A DNA stretch of 64,000 nucleotides, taken from the NCBI RefSeq assembly GCF_000626635.1, contig NZ_CP007451.1, forward strand, positions 3,326,001-3,390,000, in the 5' to 3' direction. Position 1 is the stretch's first letter; each line of letters starts with the position of its first letter. The notes beneath the pieces were generated by a model. The model did no database searches. It was not told the origin of the DNA and saw only the letters and a program-made list of their open reading frames with translations. This DNA comes from Draconibacterium orientale. Lineage in GTDB: Bacteria; Bacteroidota; Bacteroidia; Bacteroidales; Prolixibacteraceae. Below, piece after piece: positions 34,238 through 43,327 of this stretch. Both the position numbers and the translations under genes were made by a program.

Positions 34238-36377
34238 ATGTTGTTCGAGAAGAATCATATCAACTTATACAAATCACTTTTCCGAGGAAGAACAGATATT
34301 TATGCAGTTCGTTGGGAAAAGAACGGAAGAAGTGGTTATATGTCGGTATACAAAGTTGATTGGACGGATTACAACAAACACAAAGCTCAAGGAGGAACTT
34401 TTAAAAACTATAAAAACAAAGAGTATTTGCCCTTTGATAATTCAGCAATAGAAGCACACTTTTCGGGAAAAGAAACGTGTGGAATTTATCCGTTACTCGA
34501 AGATAATACATCCTATTTTATTGCGGTTGATTTTGACAAGCAAAACTGGCTAGAAACAATTTTAAAACTACAAAATACTTGTTCAGCATTTAAAATCCCA
34601 TCTTATATAGAACGTTCCCGTTCGGGCAATGGAGGTCATTTATGGATTTTCTTTGAAAATGCTTTTCCGGCACAACAGAGTCGAAAAATTATGTTTGAGT
34701 TACTGCGACACGCAAATATTATTTCGCATTTTGAAAAAGAACCAAGTTTTGACAGGTTATTTCCAAATCAGGATTATCATTCAGGCAAAGGAATGGGAAA
34801 TTTAATTGCACTTCCGTTCCAAGGAAAATCAATAGCAAATGGTAATTCTTGTTTCATTAATCCCAAAAGCTTTGAACCAATTGAAAATCAGTGGAAGTTT
34901 TTAGAATCAATTAAGAAGGTTTCTATTTCGGAACTAAAAAACCTGTATGAAAAATTATTCGATGTTCAACCTAATGAAGTTTTTGTATCCTCTCCAGAGT
35001 TTAACAAGCCGTATGAACTAGAAATAGTCATAAGTAATCAGATTTACCTTAAACGTACACAGTTAAGCCAAAAGCTAATCGTTTTTCTGCGAGAACAATT
35101 GAATTTTTACAACTCAGATTATCTTGCAAAAAAGAACCTTGGAAAGAGCGTTTTCAATACCGAGAAGTTCTTCAAGTTAATTGAGGAGTCAGAAAATGAG
35201 GTAATGATTCCAAGAGGTTTTTCTGCATCATTGGTTCAATTCTGTACTAAAGAAAAAATTCCTTTCAAGATAATTGATAGACGAGAGAAAAAAGATTCCA
35301 TTGATTTTGATTCGGAGATTACATTACAAGACCATCAGGAAATTGCACTTGAGAAAATACGTGAAAAGGATTTTGGTGTAATTGTTTCACCGCCTGGCTC
35401 AGGAAAAACAGTAATCGGACTTGAGATAATTGCAGAAAAACGACAACCGGCTCTAATCATCGTTCATAGAAAACAGTTATTTGACCAATGGATTGAACGC
35501 ATTCAGGATTTTCTAAAAATTCCAAAAAAAGAAATAGGACAGTTCGGAAATCAAAAGAAAAAGATTGGCAAGCAAATTACTATTGCAATGATTCAATCTT
35601 TATCGCGATTAGATGACTACAACGAGGTAGCGAATGCCTTTGGAACAATTATTATTGATGAATGCCATCATATTCCTGCAAAATCATTTCGAGAAGCAAT
35701 TGTCAATTTTAATGCGTTCTATTTGTATGGTTTAACAGCAACTCCCAAAAGAAAAAACAACGACCAGAAACTGATTTTCGTTTATATCGGAAATATTCTT
35801 TATCAGGTTAACCAGCAAAAGTTTTTTGGCGGAAAGAAATATCCAAACAGAAATTAACATCAAGGAAACCGAACTATTCGCCCCTTTCGATTACAAGATT
35901 GACAAATACGAAACTATTTCGAGAATTTTGGTTCATGATACGCAACGAAATTCGCTGATTCTTCAGGACGTCGAGAACAATGCAAAAAGATTCAAAACAA
36001 TTTTGATTTTATCTGAACGAAAAGCGCACGTTGATATTCTCAATCTATACTTAAAAGACAAGTATGAAACAATTACAATTCATGGAGATGATGCGGAAAG
36101 TGCAAGAAAAAGTAAAATTGAACAAATAAAACAGGGACATTTCAAGATTGTAATTTCAACGGGGCAATTCTTTGGAGAAGGTATTGATATTAGTAACTTG
36201 GAGTGCTTGTTTATTGTTTACCCTTTTGCTTTCGAGGGAAAACTAATTCAATACATTGGTCGAATCCAACGTTCAAAAAATCCACCAGTAATTTTTGATT
36301 ATCGTGACTCAAAAATTGATTACTTTGAAAAGATGTTCAAACAACGAAAACGATATTATAATAAACTACTAAAATAG
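34238..36377 (+). pseudogene. AEP primase (TOTE-type) - SF2 helicase fusion, frameshifted
   Basis: Two overlapping frames (34238-35857 and 35826-36377) form one protein of about 710 residues. The N-terminal part is an archaeo-eukaryotic primase domain with Asp98 and Asp100 of the DxD motif (AVDFDKQ), His134 (SGNGGHLW) and the third motif (GMGNLIALPFQG), the pattern of the TOTE-conflict-system primase family. The C-terminal part is a superfamily 2 helicase: Walker A SPPGSGKT, Walker B IIDECHH, GLTATP, and motif VI IGRIQRS in the second frame. The frameshift lies near the T6 run 35822-35827. It is likely a defence or conflict protein acting on invading DNA. It abuts the AlbA_2 gene without a gap. 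Confidence 0.78.
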
Positions 36378-37712
36378 ATGCCGGAAAGTCAAAATATAGA
36401 ATGGAAAGAAAGTTGGAGGGACGAATACCTCAAGTGGATTTGTGGTTTTGCCAATGCCAAAGGAGGAAAGATAATCATTGGTAAAAATGACAATGGAGAA
36501 ATTGTCGGGGTTGCAAAGGCAAAGCGATTAATGGAAGATATTCCAAACAAAATTCAAACACAACTTGGAATAATATGCGACGTCGATTTAAAAGAGGAAG
36601 ACGGAAAAGATTATATTGAGATTGATGTAAAACCATACGATGTACTCATCTCATACCAAGGAAAATATCATTACAGAAGTGGAAGCACCAAACAAGAACT
36701 TAAAGGAAATGCTCTAAATAATCTTCTGCTTAAGAAAGCAGGAAAAACATGGGACGATGTTGTTGAACCACGTGCTAACTTTGAGGATATTGACCTTTCT
36801 GCTATTGAAGCCTTTAAAAAAGGAGCTACTATAAGTAAAAGATTGCCATTTCTTGCAGAGGGAGAAAACTTGGAACAAATACTTGACAACCTTTTACTGT
36901 TGGAAGGTGGGAACCTCAAACGTTCGGCAATACTGTTGTTTGGCAAAAATCCATGTAGATTTTTCATAAATGCTTTTGTGAAAATTGGCAGGTTTGGACA
37001 AACTGATGATGACTTGCGATTTCAGGAAGTAATTGAAGGAAATGCTTTTCAATTGGCAGATAAAGTCTTGGAAGTTCTTGACCGAAAGTTTTTTGTTTCT
37101 CCAATTTCGTACAAAGGTTTGCAACGTGTTGAGAGTTGGGAATATCCTTATGAAGCTATTCGTGAGGTTATTTTGAACGCTATCGTGCATCGGGATTATA
37201 TGGGAGCGCCAATTCAAATAAGTGTTTATGACGATAAACTCATTGTATGGAATGAAGGTTCGCTGCCTGAAGACTTGACATTTGAGGATTTGAAAAAGAA
37301 GCATTCATCTCGTCCGCACAACCCAATTCTTGCGAGTGCATTCTTTAAAGGCGGTCTAATTGAAGCATGGGGACGTGGAACAATAAAAATCATAAACGAA
37401 TGTAAAAAGGCTGGGCTACCTGAACCTGTGATAGAATCTTCTTCTGGAGGAATTAGTGTTACAGTTATGAAACCAAGAGAAACAGTTGATGAGGAATATT
37501 ATTATGAAGGTTTAAATGCAAGACAAATAAAGGCAGTTGAGTTTGTTAAAGAGAATGGAAAAATTAAGAACAGCGAATATCAAATAATAAACAGCATTTC
37601 ACAAAGAACCGCAACTAGGGAGTTAAAAGAACTAGTTGAAAAAGGTTTTTTCACTTTAACAGGTATTGGTGCAGGGGCGGTTTACAAAATAGAATGGAAG
37701 CTCAACAAATAA
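36378..37712 (+). CDS. Schlafen/AlbA_2-type ATP-binding putative regulator
   Basis: A 444-residue protein. The N-terminal AlbA_2/Schlafen domain begins QNIEWKESWRDEYLKWICGFANAKGG, with ANAKGGKIIIGKNDNG typical of the family. About residues 250-345 form a GHKL-type ATPase domain: EVILNAIVHRDYMGAP, the N-box with a conserved Asn, and GGLIEAWGRGT. The C-terminal about 70 residues are a winged-helix DNA-binding region (NSISQRTATRELKELVEKG). Such proteins are common in prokaryotic defence and stress loci; a regulator or effector role is inferred. It begins immediately after the helicase stop. The stop codon lies in the first copy of an 11-bp tandem repeat. Confidence 0.82.
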   Translation: MPESQNIEWKESWRDEYLKWICGFANAKGGKIIIGKNDNGEIVGVAKAKRLMEDIPNKIQTQLGIICDVDLKEEDGKDYIEIDVKPYDVLISYQGKYHYRSGSTKQELKGNALNNLLLKKAGKTWDDVVEPRANFEDIDLSAIEAFKKGATISKRLPFLAEGENLEQILDNLLLLEGGNLKRSAILLFGKNPCRFFINAFVKIGRFGQTDDDLRFQEVIEGNAFQLADKVLEVLDRKFFVSPISYKGLQRVESWEYPYEAIREVILNAIVHRDYMGAPIQISVYDDKLIVWNEGSLPEDLTFEDLKKKHSSRPHNPILASAFFKGGLIEAWGRGTIKIINECKKAGLPEPVIESSSGGISVTVMKPRETVDEEYYYEGLNARQIKAVEFVKENGKIKNSEYQIINSISQRTATRELKELVEKGFFTLTGIGAGAVYKIEWKLNK

Positions 37713-37753
37713 TCGCGCCATAATCGCGCCATAATCGCGCCATAATTGCGCCA
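37710..37753. repeat. Four tandem 11-bp repeats TAATCGCGCCA over a stop codon
   Basis: TAATCGCGCCA occurs three times exactly and once as TAATTGCGCCA, starting with the TAA stop of the AlbA_2 gene. As 11 is not a multiple of three, the TAA words fall in all three frames. Confidence 0.85.
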
Positions 37754-37802
37754 AGGTCAATTTAAGAGGGGCCGTCGAAAAGATGGATATGATATAGTTT
37801 TC

Positions 37803-37842
37803 AAAAAAGCTAAAAGGGTATGAAGCCAAATCATACCCTTTT
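37803..37842 (-). terminator. tRNA-Arg terminator inside the island border
   Basis: Minus strand: AAAAGGGTATGA, a loop of 7, TCATACCCTTTT, AGC, TTTTTT. It ends transcription of the tRNA-Arg on the minus strand. Confidence 0.8.
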
Positions 37843-37861
37843 GAAGACAAATGAAGCCAAG

Positions 37862-37933
37862 TGATCCCACCGGGACTCGAACCCAGATCGCAAGAACCGG
37901 AATCTTGTATTCTATCCATTGAACTATGGGACC
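37862..37933 (-). tRNA. tRNA-Arg (anticodon CCG)
   Basis: On the minus strand: acceptor GGTCCCA pairs with TGGGATC, discriminator A; D-arm GTTCAATGGATAGAAT; anticodon stem CAAGA/TCTTG around loop TTCCGGT, anticodon CCG reading CGG; T-arm CTGGG-TTCGAGT-CCCGG. CCA is not encoded. The 3' end faces the island at 34.0-37.9 kb, the typical position for integrated elements. Confidence 0.93.
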
Positions 37934-38051
37934 GGTATCGGCTGCAAAAGTAACAAAATTCCCGAATGTCCATAGTTCAAATTCAAGTTAGCTTACCAAT
38001 AAATGTTGATAAAATCGCCCTCTTCACTTACCGCACATTTTTTTATATCGC

Positions 38052-38059
38052 TACATTTG
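38052..38059 (+). promoter_or_regulatory. Probable -7 element of the HD hydrolase gene
   Basis: TACATTTG fits TAnnTTTG and lies 13 bp before the ATG, implying a very short leader. The -33 element is not clear. Confidence 0.35.
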
Positions 38060-38072
38060 TCGGCATAAAGCT

Positions 38073-38861
38073 ATGAATATGGAGGAGAAAACAGGACTGG
38101 CCATAAAGAAGTTCAATGATTACATTGACTCTTTTACAGGACTTAGCGAGGAGCAGCTTACGAATTTCGAGATCAAGAAAAATCATTCACTACGCGTTGC
38201 TGACCTGGCTTTACTATTGGCTAAAAATATGGAGCTTAACGAAACGGAAGCTCAATTGGCCTTTTTTATTGGATTATTTCACGACATTGGAAGGTTTCGG
38301 CAGCTGAAAGAATACAACACCTTTAATGATGCCAAATCGGTTGATCATGCCGAATTGGGAATTGACGTTTTACAGCAAGGCGACTTTTTTAATGATCTGG
38401 ATGAAGGTCAGGAAGAATTAATATTACTGGCAATCGGGCAACACAATAAGTTGGGCCTTACAAAAGATATGACCGATAAAGAACGGCTTTTTGCCAAATT
38501 AATTCGCGATGTCGATAAGCTCGATATACTGCGGGTAATAACCGATTATTATTCCAATCCGAAGGCAACGCCAAATCATACTTTAACCTGGGAAATGCCA
38601 AAAGGCGTATCGGTATCAAAAGATGTGTTGAAACAGATTTTAAAAGGAGCTTTAGTGGCAAAAGAAAGTATTACCAACGAACTTGATATTAAAGTTATGC
38701 AGCTTTCGTGGGTGTACGATTTAAACTACAGGCCGTCGTTCGAGTTGATGATGGAAAAACGTTACCTGGAGAAAATCTATAATTCGATGCCCAAAAACGA
38801 TACAGTGATTGAAATCTATCGAAAAGTAAAAGTATTCGTAGAGAATAAGTTTATTGCCTGA
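38073..38861 (+). CDS. HD-domain phosphohydrolase-like protein
   Basis: A 262-residue cytoplasmic protein. The HD superfamily ligands are visible: His in KNHSLRVADLALLLAKNM, the doublet LFHDIGRFRQ, and a conserved His-Ala-Glu (DHAELGIDVL) plus His (IGQHNKLGL) and Asp (IRDVDKLDILRV) later. Such proteins hydrolyse nucleotides or phosphates with metals; the substrate is unknown. It is divergent from the tRNA and separated from the Bfd-like gene by about 200 bp. A 40-codon frame begins at its stop (TGATG), possibly coupled. Confidence 0.8.
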   Translation: MNMEEKTGLAIKKFNDYIDSFTGLSEEQLTNFEIKKNHSLRVADLALLLAKNMELNETEAQLAFFIGLFHDIGRFRQLKEYNTFNDAKSVDHAELGIDVLQQGDFFNDLDEGQEELILLAIGQHNKLGLTKDMTDKERLFAKLIRDVDKLDILRVITDYYSNPKATPNHTLTWEMPKGVSVSKDVLKQILKGALVAKESITNELDIKVMQLSWVYDLNYRPSFELMMEKRYLEKIYNSMPKNDTVIEIYRKVKVFVENKFIA

Positions 38862-38983
38862 TGAAAAAATTTATTCGGGCTGCTGTTTGGGAACGGAATG
38901 CCACGATAATAATGGCGATTCGTACCTTACTGCCTGGGGCGATTGAAACAATCCCTGCTAAAAATGGTTTTATCTATTGGTAA
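38861..38983 (+). CDS. Small ORF overlapping the HD gene stop (40 aa), uncertain
   Basis: The ATG overlaps the preceding stop (TGATG), and the frame encodes 40 residues beginning MKKFIRAAVWERNATIIM. No recognised domain. Overlap geometry favours coupled translation, but chance is possible. Confidence 0.25.
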   Translation: MKKFIRAAVWERNATIIMAIRTLLPGAIETIPAKNGFIYW

Positions 38984-39059
38984 AACAGTTTTTATGCGAA
39001 TTCGAGGGGTCTGGAAATGCCCGAAATATTGTTATAATCCTTATTAAATTTCAGAAATA

Positions 39060-39275
39060 ATGGCAAACCGACTGGTATGTATGTGTAATTTTGTTGATGA
39101 GGCAGAGATTAAAAAACTGCTGGAAAAAGGAGCCGATTCTACTTCGCAGATTCAATCGTTAACACGTGCCGGAACATCTTGTGGTCGTTGTTTGCCTGTT
39201 ATTGATGGTTTGGTTGAAGACCATTTAAAAACAAAACCCAAGCCACAACAAGGAAAGCTGCGACTCGGGTTCTAA
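39060..39275 (+). CDS. Bacterioferritin-associated ferredoxin-like [2Fe-2S] protein
   Basis: A 71-residue protein of the BFD type: Cys in MCNF plus CGRC later (residues about 8, 10, 42 and 45, pattern C-x-C ... C-x-x-C). Bfd delivers electrons for iron release from bacterioferritin or serves in nitrite and sulfite reductase maturation; BFD-like domains also occur in other redox proteins. The C-terminus (KTKPKPQQGKLRLGF) is encoded by the same bases that recur, inverted, at the outer ends of the repeats at 44340-44373 and 51940-51990. This shows that the 2.57-kb repeat originally lay next to this gene. It is convergent with the PorP copy. Confidence 0.82.
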   Translation: MANRLVCMCNFVDEAEIKKLLEKGADSTSQIQSLTRAGTSCGRCLPVIDGLVEDHLKTKPKPQQGKLRLGF

Positions 39276-39297
39276 ACACAACATCAAAATATTTTCG

Positions 39298-40272
39298 TTA
39301 GAAGTATCTTGGCGATACCACTTCTTCTTTCTTAAATCTTAGTTCGTACGATATCATTACTTCGTGTGTTCCGTTGCTGTAATGTTTCATATTGTTGGTT
39401 GTAAAATCGATGGCATACCCAACACGTAATTTCTGGTCGAATATCCATTGGGCAATAAACCCGTAAGAAGATCCGGTACGATACATCGCTCCGAGCCAGA
39501 ATTTCTCCTTAATAAGGAAGTTTCCGGTAAGGTCGAACTGAAGCGGTGTACCTGTTTCAGAGGTAAACGATGCTTTGGTAAACATGGTCGGTTTGAATTT
39601 TACATTTTCGCCCATATCAAAAACGGCACCGGCAATCAGGAAATAGTGACGTAATTCACCATCAACCGAAAAGCTTTCCATATCGTTTTCAAAGGTAGTG
39701 CTTACCAGTTTCGGAACAGAAAGACCCACATAGGCTCTTTTGCTGTATAAAAAGGCACCCACACCAAAGTTTGGTTTGAATGCATTTTTTATTTCGCCTG
39801 CAAAATTCGGATCGCCCGGGTCTAGAATGGTGTACGCTGCTAAATTGTTCGAATAATTGGTAAAACCACCTTTAAGTCCCAGCCTCAGATTTGTTTTCTC
39901 GCTAACAGGAACCAGGTACGAATAATCGGCAAAAACATAAAAACGTTTTTCCAATCCGGTTTTATCGTTAAGTACATTTAAGCCCAGTGCCACACGTTCA
40001 TTTTTTAGCGGAGCCTGTATGGAAAAGGTATAAGTTGTAGGAGCACCGTCCCAACCGGTCCACTGATGACGTCCGAGTGCCATGAACCCTACCGATTCCC
40101 ATGTACCGGCATAAGCCGGGTTAATGGTTTGTGTATTGAACATGTATTGAGTAAACATGGGGTCCTGTTGTGCATTTGACGTAAATGCTGCTACTACTAT
40201 TGCCAGAATCCCTAAACCTTTGATTATATTTAATTTTGCTTTCATCATTTTAAATTTTTTCAGATTGGACAT
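39298..40272 (-). CDS. PorP/SprF-like T9SS outer-membrane protein, copy A
   Basis: A 324-residue protein with a signal peptide (hydrophobic residues 18-34) and the PorP/SprF start QQDPMFTQYMFN followed by NPAYAG; the remainder is beta-strand rich and ends KEEVVSPRYF. PorP/SprF partners recruit proteins with gliding-motility-type (type B) C-terminal domains to the T9SS. The copy is convergent with the Bfd-like gene at 39275. It follows a truncated cargo gene (40288-41799) by 15 bp. The protein is identical to those at 43328, 50909 and 52025. Shorter starts at internal Met9-10 are possible. Confidence 0.9.
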   Translation of the reverse strand: MSNLKKFKMMKAKLNIIKGLGILAIVVAAFTSNAQQDPMFTQYMFNTQTINPAYAGTWESVGFMALGRHQWTGWDGAPTTYTFSIQAPLKNERVALGLNVLNDKTGLEKRFYVFADYSYLVPVSEKTNLRLGLKGGFTNYSNNLAAYTILDPGDPNFAGEIKNAFKPNFGVGAFLYSKRAYVGLSVPKLVSTTFENDMESFSVDGELRHYFLIAGAVFDMGENVKFKPTMFTKASFTSETGTPLQFDLTGNFLIKEKFWLGAMYRTGSSYGFIAQWIFDQKLRVGYAIDFTTNNMKHYSNGTHEVMISYELRFKKEEVVSPRYF

Positions 40273-40287
40273 TCATTAATTAATCAA

Positions 40288-41799
40288 TTAATTATTTAGG
40301 AATACGAATCCGGTAATAGGTTCTCTGCTTCCATCGTTAAAGTACAGTATGTAGTAGTAGGTTGCTGTTGGCAACTGGTTGTCACCAAGCTGCATATCGT
40401 GCATCGAACTTCCGTCCCACCATGCATCTACATCTCCCCAGTAGCTTTCATTTCCGTAGCGTTCCTGCTCGTAAACCAGGTTACCCCATCGGTTAAAGAT
40501 TTCTATTCTGGCATCATTGAAATCGTCACCCAATACTCTTTCGTCGCTGCCGCCCTGATCGCCAGTACAATAAATCATTATTTTGAAATAATCGTTGTAA
40601 CCATCCTGGTTTGGCGAAAAGGCGTTTGGAATAACCGGTTCACCACAAGCAAACTGCTCAGGTGGCGTTCTGTCATCCACTGCATCTCTCCAGTCGCGTA
40701 CACCATCAGCATCTGTATCCTGCAAGTAGGCATTAGAACCGATCGCATTTTGTCCACGTGTCCATCCTTCGGTAGTGGTGTTGTAAGTATCGTAAGCATC
40801 GTCGAGTCCATCACCGTCAGCATCGCTGCCAATGAAGCTTACATCTGCTATCGAATCATTCGGGAATTCATCCCAACCTTCAACGTTGTCGTCTTCACCT
40901 TCGCTATCGGTATCAGTGTCTAAGTAATCCGGAGTCCCGTCTAAGTCCATATCCCATGGTTCGTAAGTAATACCGTTGCTGGTAGGATCGTAGGCGTCAT
41001 CCCATCCATCTCCGTTTGAGTCAATTCCCAGCGGAAGGATGTAGTCGTATTCTCCATCTTCAGCAATTGTTGATTGCCACTCAATGTTGTCAACAATACC
41101 GTCATTATCCGAGTCAATGTCCAATCGGTCAACAATACCGTCTCCGTCAGAATCAAGCGATGTTTGATCCAGAGCATTTTCCTCTTCGATAATATCCAGG
41201 ATTCCATCATCGTCGTCGTCGATATCATCATTGTTAGGTACGCCGTCGCAATCGGTATCCAGAAGGACAACAATTGTAACTTCAGCAGTGTCGCAGTTTT
41301 CGGTATTAACGGTATGGCATACTGAGTAAGTGAAAGTAATAACAGCTTCAGTTGGTTCTTCATTCACATAAATTAAATTACCATCTGTAGCGCTTACTCC
41401 GTTTGGCAAATCGGTAAGAATAGTAAAGCTTACATTTTCGCGGGTAAACCCTTCATCGTTGGCAAACAAATCAAGCTCTCCGGAAACTGTTTCACCCGGA
41501 CAGTAAATCAAAGTCAGAATATCATCGTTTGCTTTGAATGGATCGAAGCCACAATCAGCATCACCTTCTTCAACAGTAACAGTGGCTGTACAAGTTGCTT
41601 CGTTTCCACATTCATCGATTGCAGTTAATGTAACCTGGTTTTCACCAACGTTATCGCAGTTGAAAGTTTCCTGGCTGATAAACATGGTGTCGATAGTTCC
41701 ACAATTGTCAGTTGCTCCGCCGTTGATATCATCAACAGTTATGGTTGCAACACCGTTTGCATCCAGTTGAACCGTAATATCGTTGCAGGTAACTTCCGG
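40288..41799 (-). pseudogene. T9SS cargo gene fragment, N-terminally deleted (copy A)
   Basis: About 504 residues of the C-terminal half of a T9SS type-B cargo: a HYR-like stretch starting PEVTCNDITVQL, calcium-binding thrombospondin-type-3-like repeats (DSDGDGIVD, DSDNDGIVD), and the gliding-motility C-terminal domain (NAFSPNQDGYNDYF, FNRWGNLVYE, YYYILYFNDGS). It has no signal peptide, promoter or N-terminus, as it begins at the palindrome centre (41800). The frame that continues across the centre into copy B is an artefact of the palindrome. It is not expressed as a secreted protein unless inverted into an intact gene. Confidence 0.8.
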
Positions 41800-41800
41800 T

Positions 41801-43312
41801 CCGGAAGTTAGCTGTAACGACATTACGGTTCAACTGGATGCAAACGGTGTTGCAACCATAACTGTTGATGATATCAACGGCGGAGCAACTGACAATTGTG
41901 GAACTATCGACACCATGTTTATCAGCCAGGAAACTTTCAACTGCGATAACGTTGGTGAAAACCAGGTTACATTAACTGCAATCGATGAATGTGGAAACGA
42001 AGCAACTTGTACAGCCACTGTTACTGTTGAAGAAGGTGATGCTGATTGTGGCTTCGATCCATTCAAAGCAAACGATGATATTCTGACTTTGATTTACTGT
42101 CCGGGTGAAACAGTTTCCGGAGAGCTTGATTTGTTTGCCAACGATGAAGGGTTTACCCGCGAAAATGTAAGCTTTACTATTCTTACCGATTTGCCAAACG
42201 GAGTAAGCGCTACAGATGGTAATTTAATTTATGTGAATGAAGAACCAACTGAAGCTGTTATTACTTTCACTTACTCAGTATGCCATACCGTTAATACCGA
42301 AAACTGCGACACTGCTGAAGTTACAATTGTTGTCCTTCTGGATACCGATTGCGACGGCGTACCTAACAATGATGATATCGACGACGACGATGATGGAATC
42401 CTGGATATTATCGAAGAGGAAAATGCTCTGGATCAAACATCGCTTGATTCTGACGGAGACGGTATTGTTGACCGATTGGACATTGACTCGGATAATGACG
42501 GTATTGTTGACAACATTGAGTGGCAATCAACAATTGCTGAAGATGGAGAATACGACTACATCCTTCCGCTGGGAATTGACTCAAACGGAGATGGATGGGA
42601 TGACGCCTACGATCCTACCAGCAACGGTATTACTTACGAACCATGGGATATGGACTTAGACGGGACTCCGGATTACTTAGACACTGATACCGATAGCGAA
42701 GGTGAAGACGACAACGTTGAAGGTTGGGATGAATTCCCGAATGATTCGATAGCAGATGTAAGCTTCATTGGCAGCGATGCTGACGGTGATGGACTCGACG
42801 ATGCTTACGATACTTACAACACCACTACCGAAGGATGGACACGTGGACAAAATGCGATCGGTTCTAATGCCTACTTGCAGGATACAGATGCTGATGGTGT
42901 ACGCGACTGGAGAGATGCAGTGGATGACAGAACGCCACCTGAGCAGTTTGCTTGTGGTGAACCGGTTATTCCAAACGCCTTTTCGCCAAACCAGGATGGT
43001 TACAACGATTATTTCAAAATAATGATTTATTGTACTGGCGATCAGGGCGGCAGCGACGAAAGAGTATTGGGTGACGATTTCAATGATGCCAGAATAGAAA
43101 TCTTTAACCGATGGGGTAACCTGGTTTACGAGCAGGAACGCTACGGAAATGAAAGCTACTGGGGAGATGTAGATGCATGGTGGGACGGAAGTTCGATGCA
43201 CGATATGCAGCTTGGTGACAACCAGTTGCCAACAGCAACCTACTACTACATACTGTACTTTAACGATGGAAGCAGAGAACCTATTACCGGATTCGTATTC
43301 CTAAATAATTAA
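41801..43312 (+). pseudogene. T9SS cargo gene fragment, N-terminally deleted (copy B)
   Basis: This is the mirror image of copy A: it starts PEVSCNDITVQL at 41801 and ends with the same C-terminal domain and stop at 43312. It is in the C-type version (PEVSC) rather than the D-type (PEVTC). It lacks signal peptide and promoter. The PorP copy starts 15 bp downstream as in an intact operon. Confidence 0.8.
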
Positions 43313-43327
43313 TTGATTAATTAATGA

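Larger units (their letters stand above)
39227..41799 (-). repeat. 2.57-kb repeat copy A (PorP + cargo C-terminal half)
   Basis: First of four near-identical copies (A, B, C, D). It runs on the minus strand from the end of the bfd gene to the palindrome centre at 41800. Together with copy B it makes a 5.1-kb near-perfect palindrome. At its inner end the sequence GTTACCTGCAACGATATT marks the D-type paralogue, whereas B and C have GTTAGCTGTAACGACATT. Confidence 0.92.

Noticed and set aside
37862..37933. CRISPR array or integrase near the conflict island
   Set aside because: No direct repeats of CRISPR type and no integrase-like frame were found within the island or next to the tRNA.
41783..41823. 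Two overlapping full-length starts for copies A and B across the palindrome centre
   Set aside because: The Met codons lie in sequence from the opposite arm, so these starts are produced by the palindrome and not by real gene starts.
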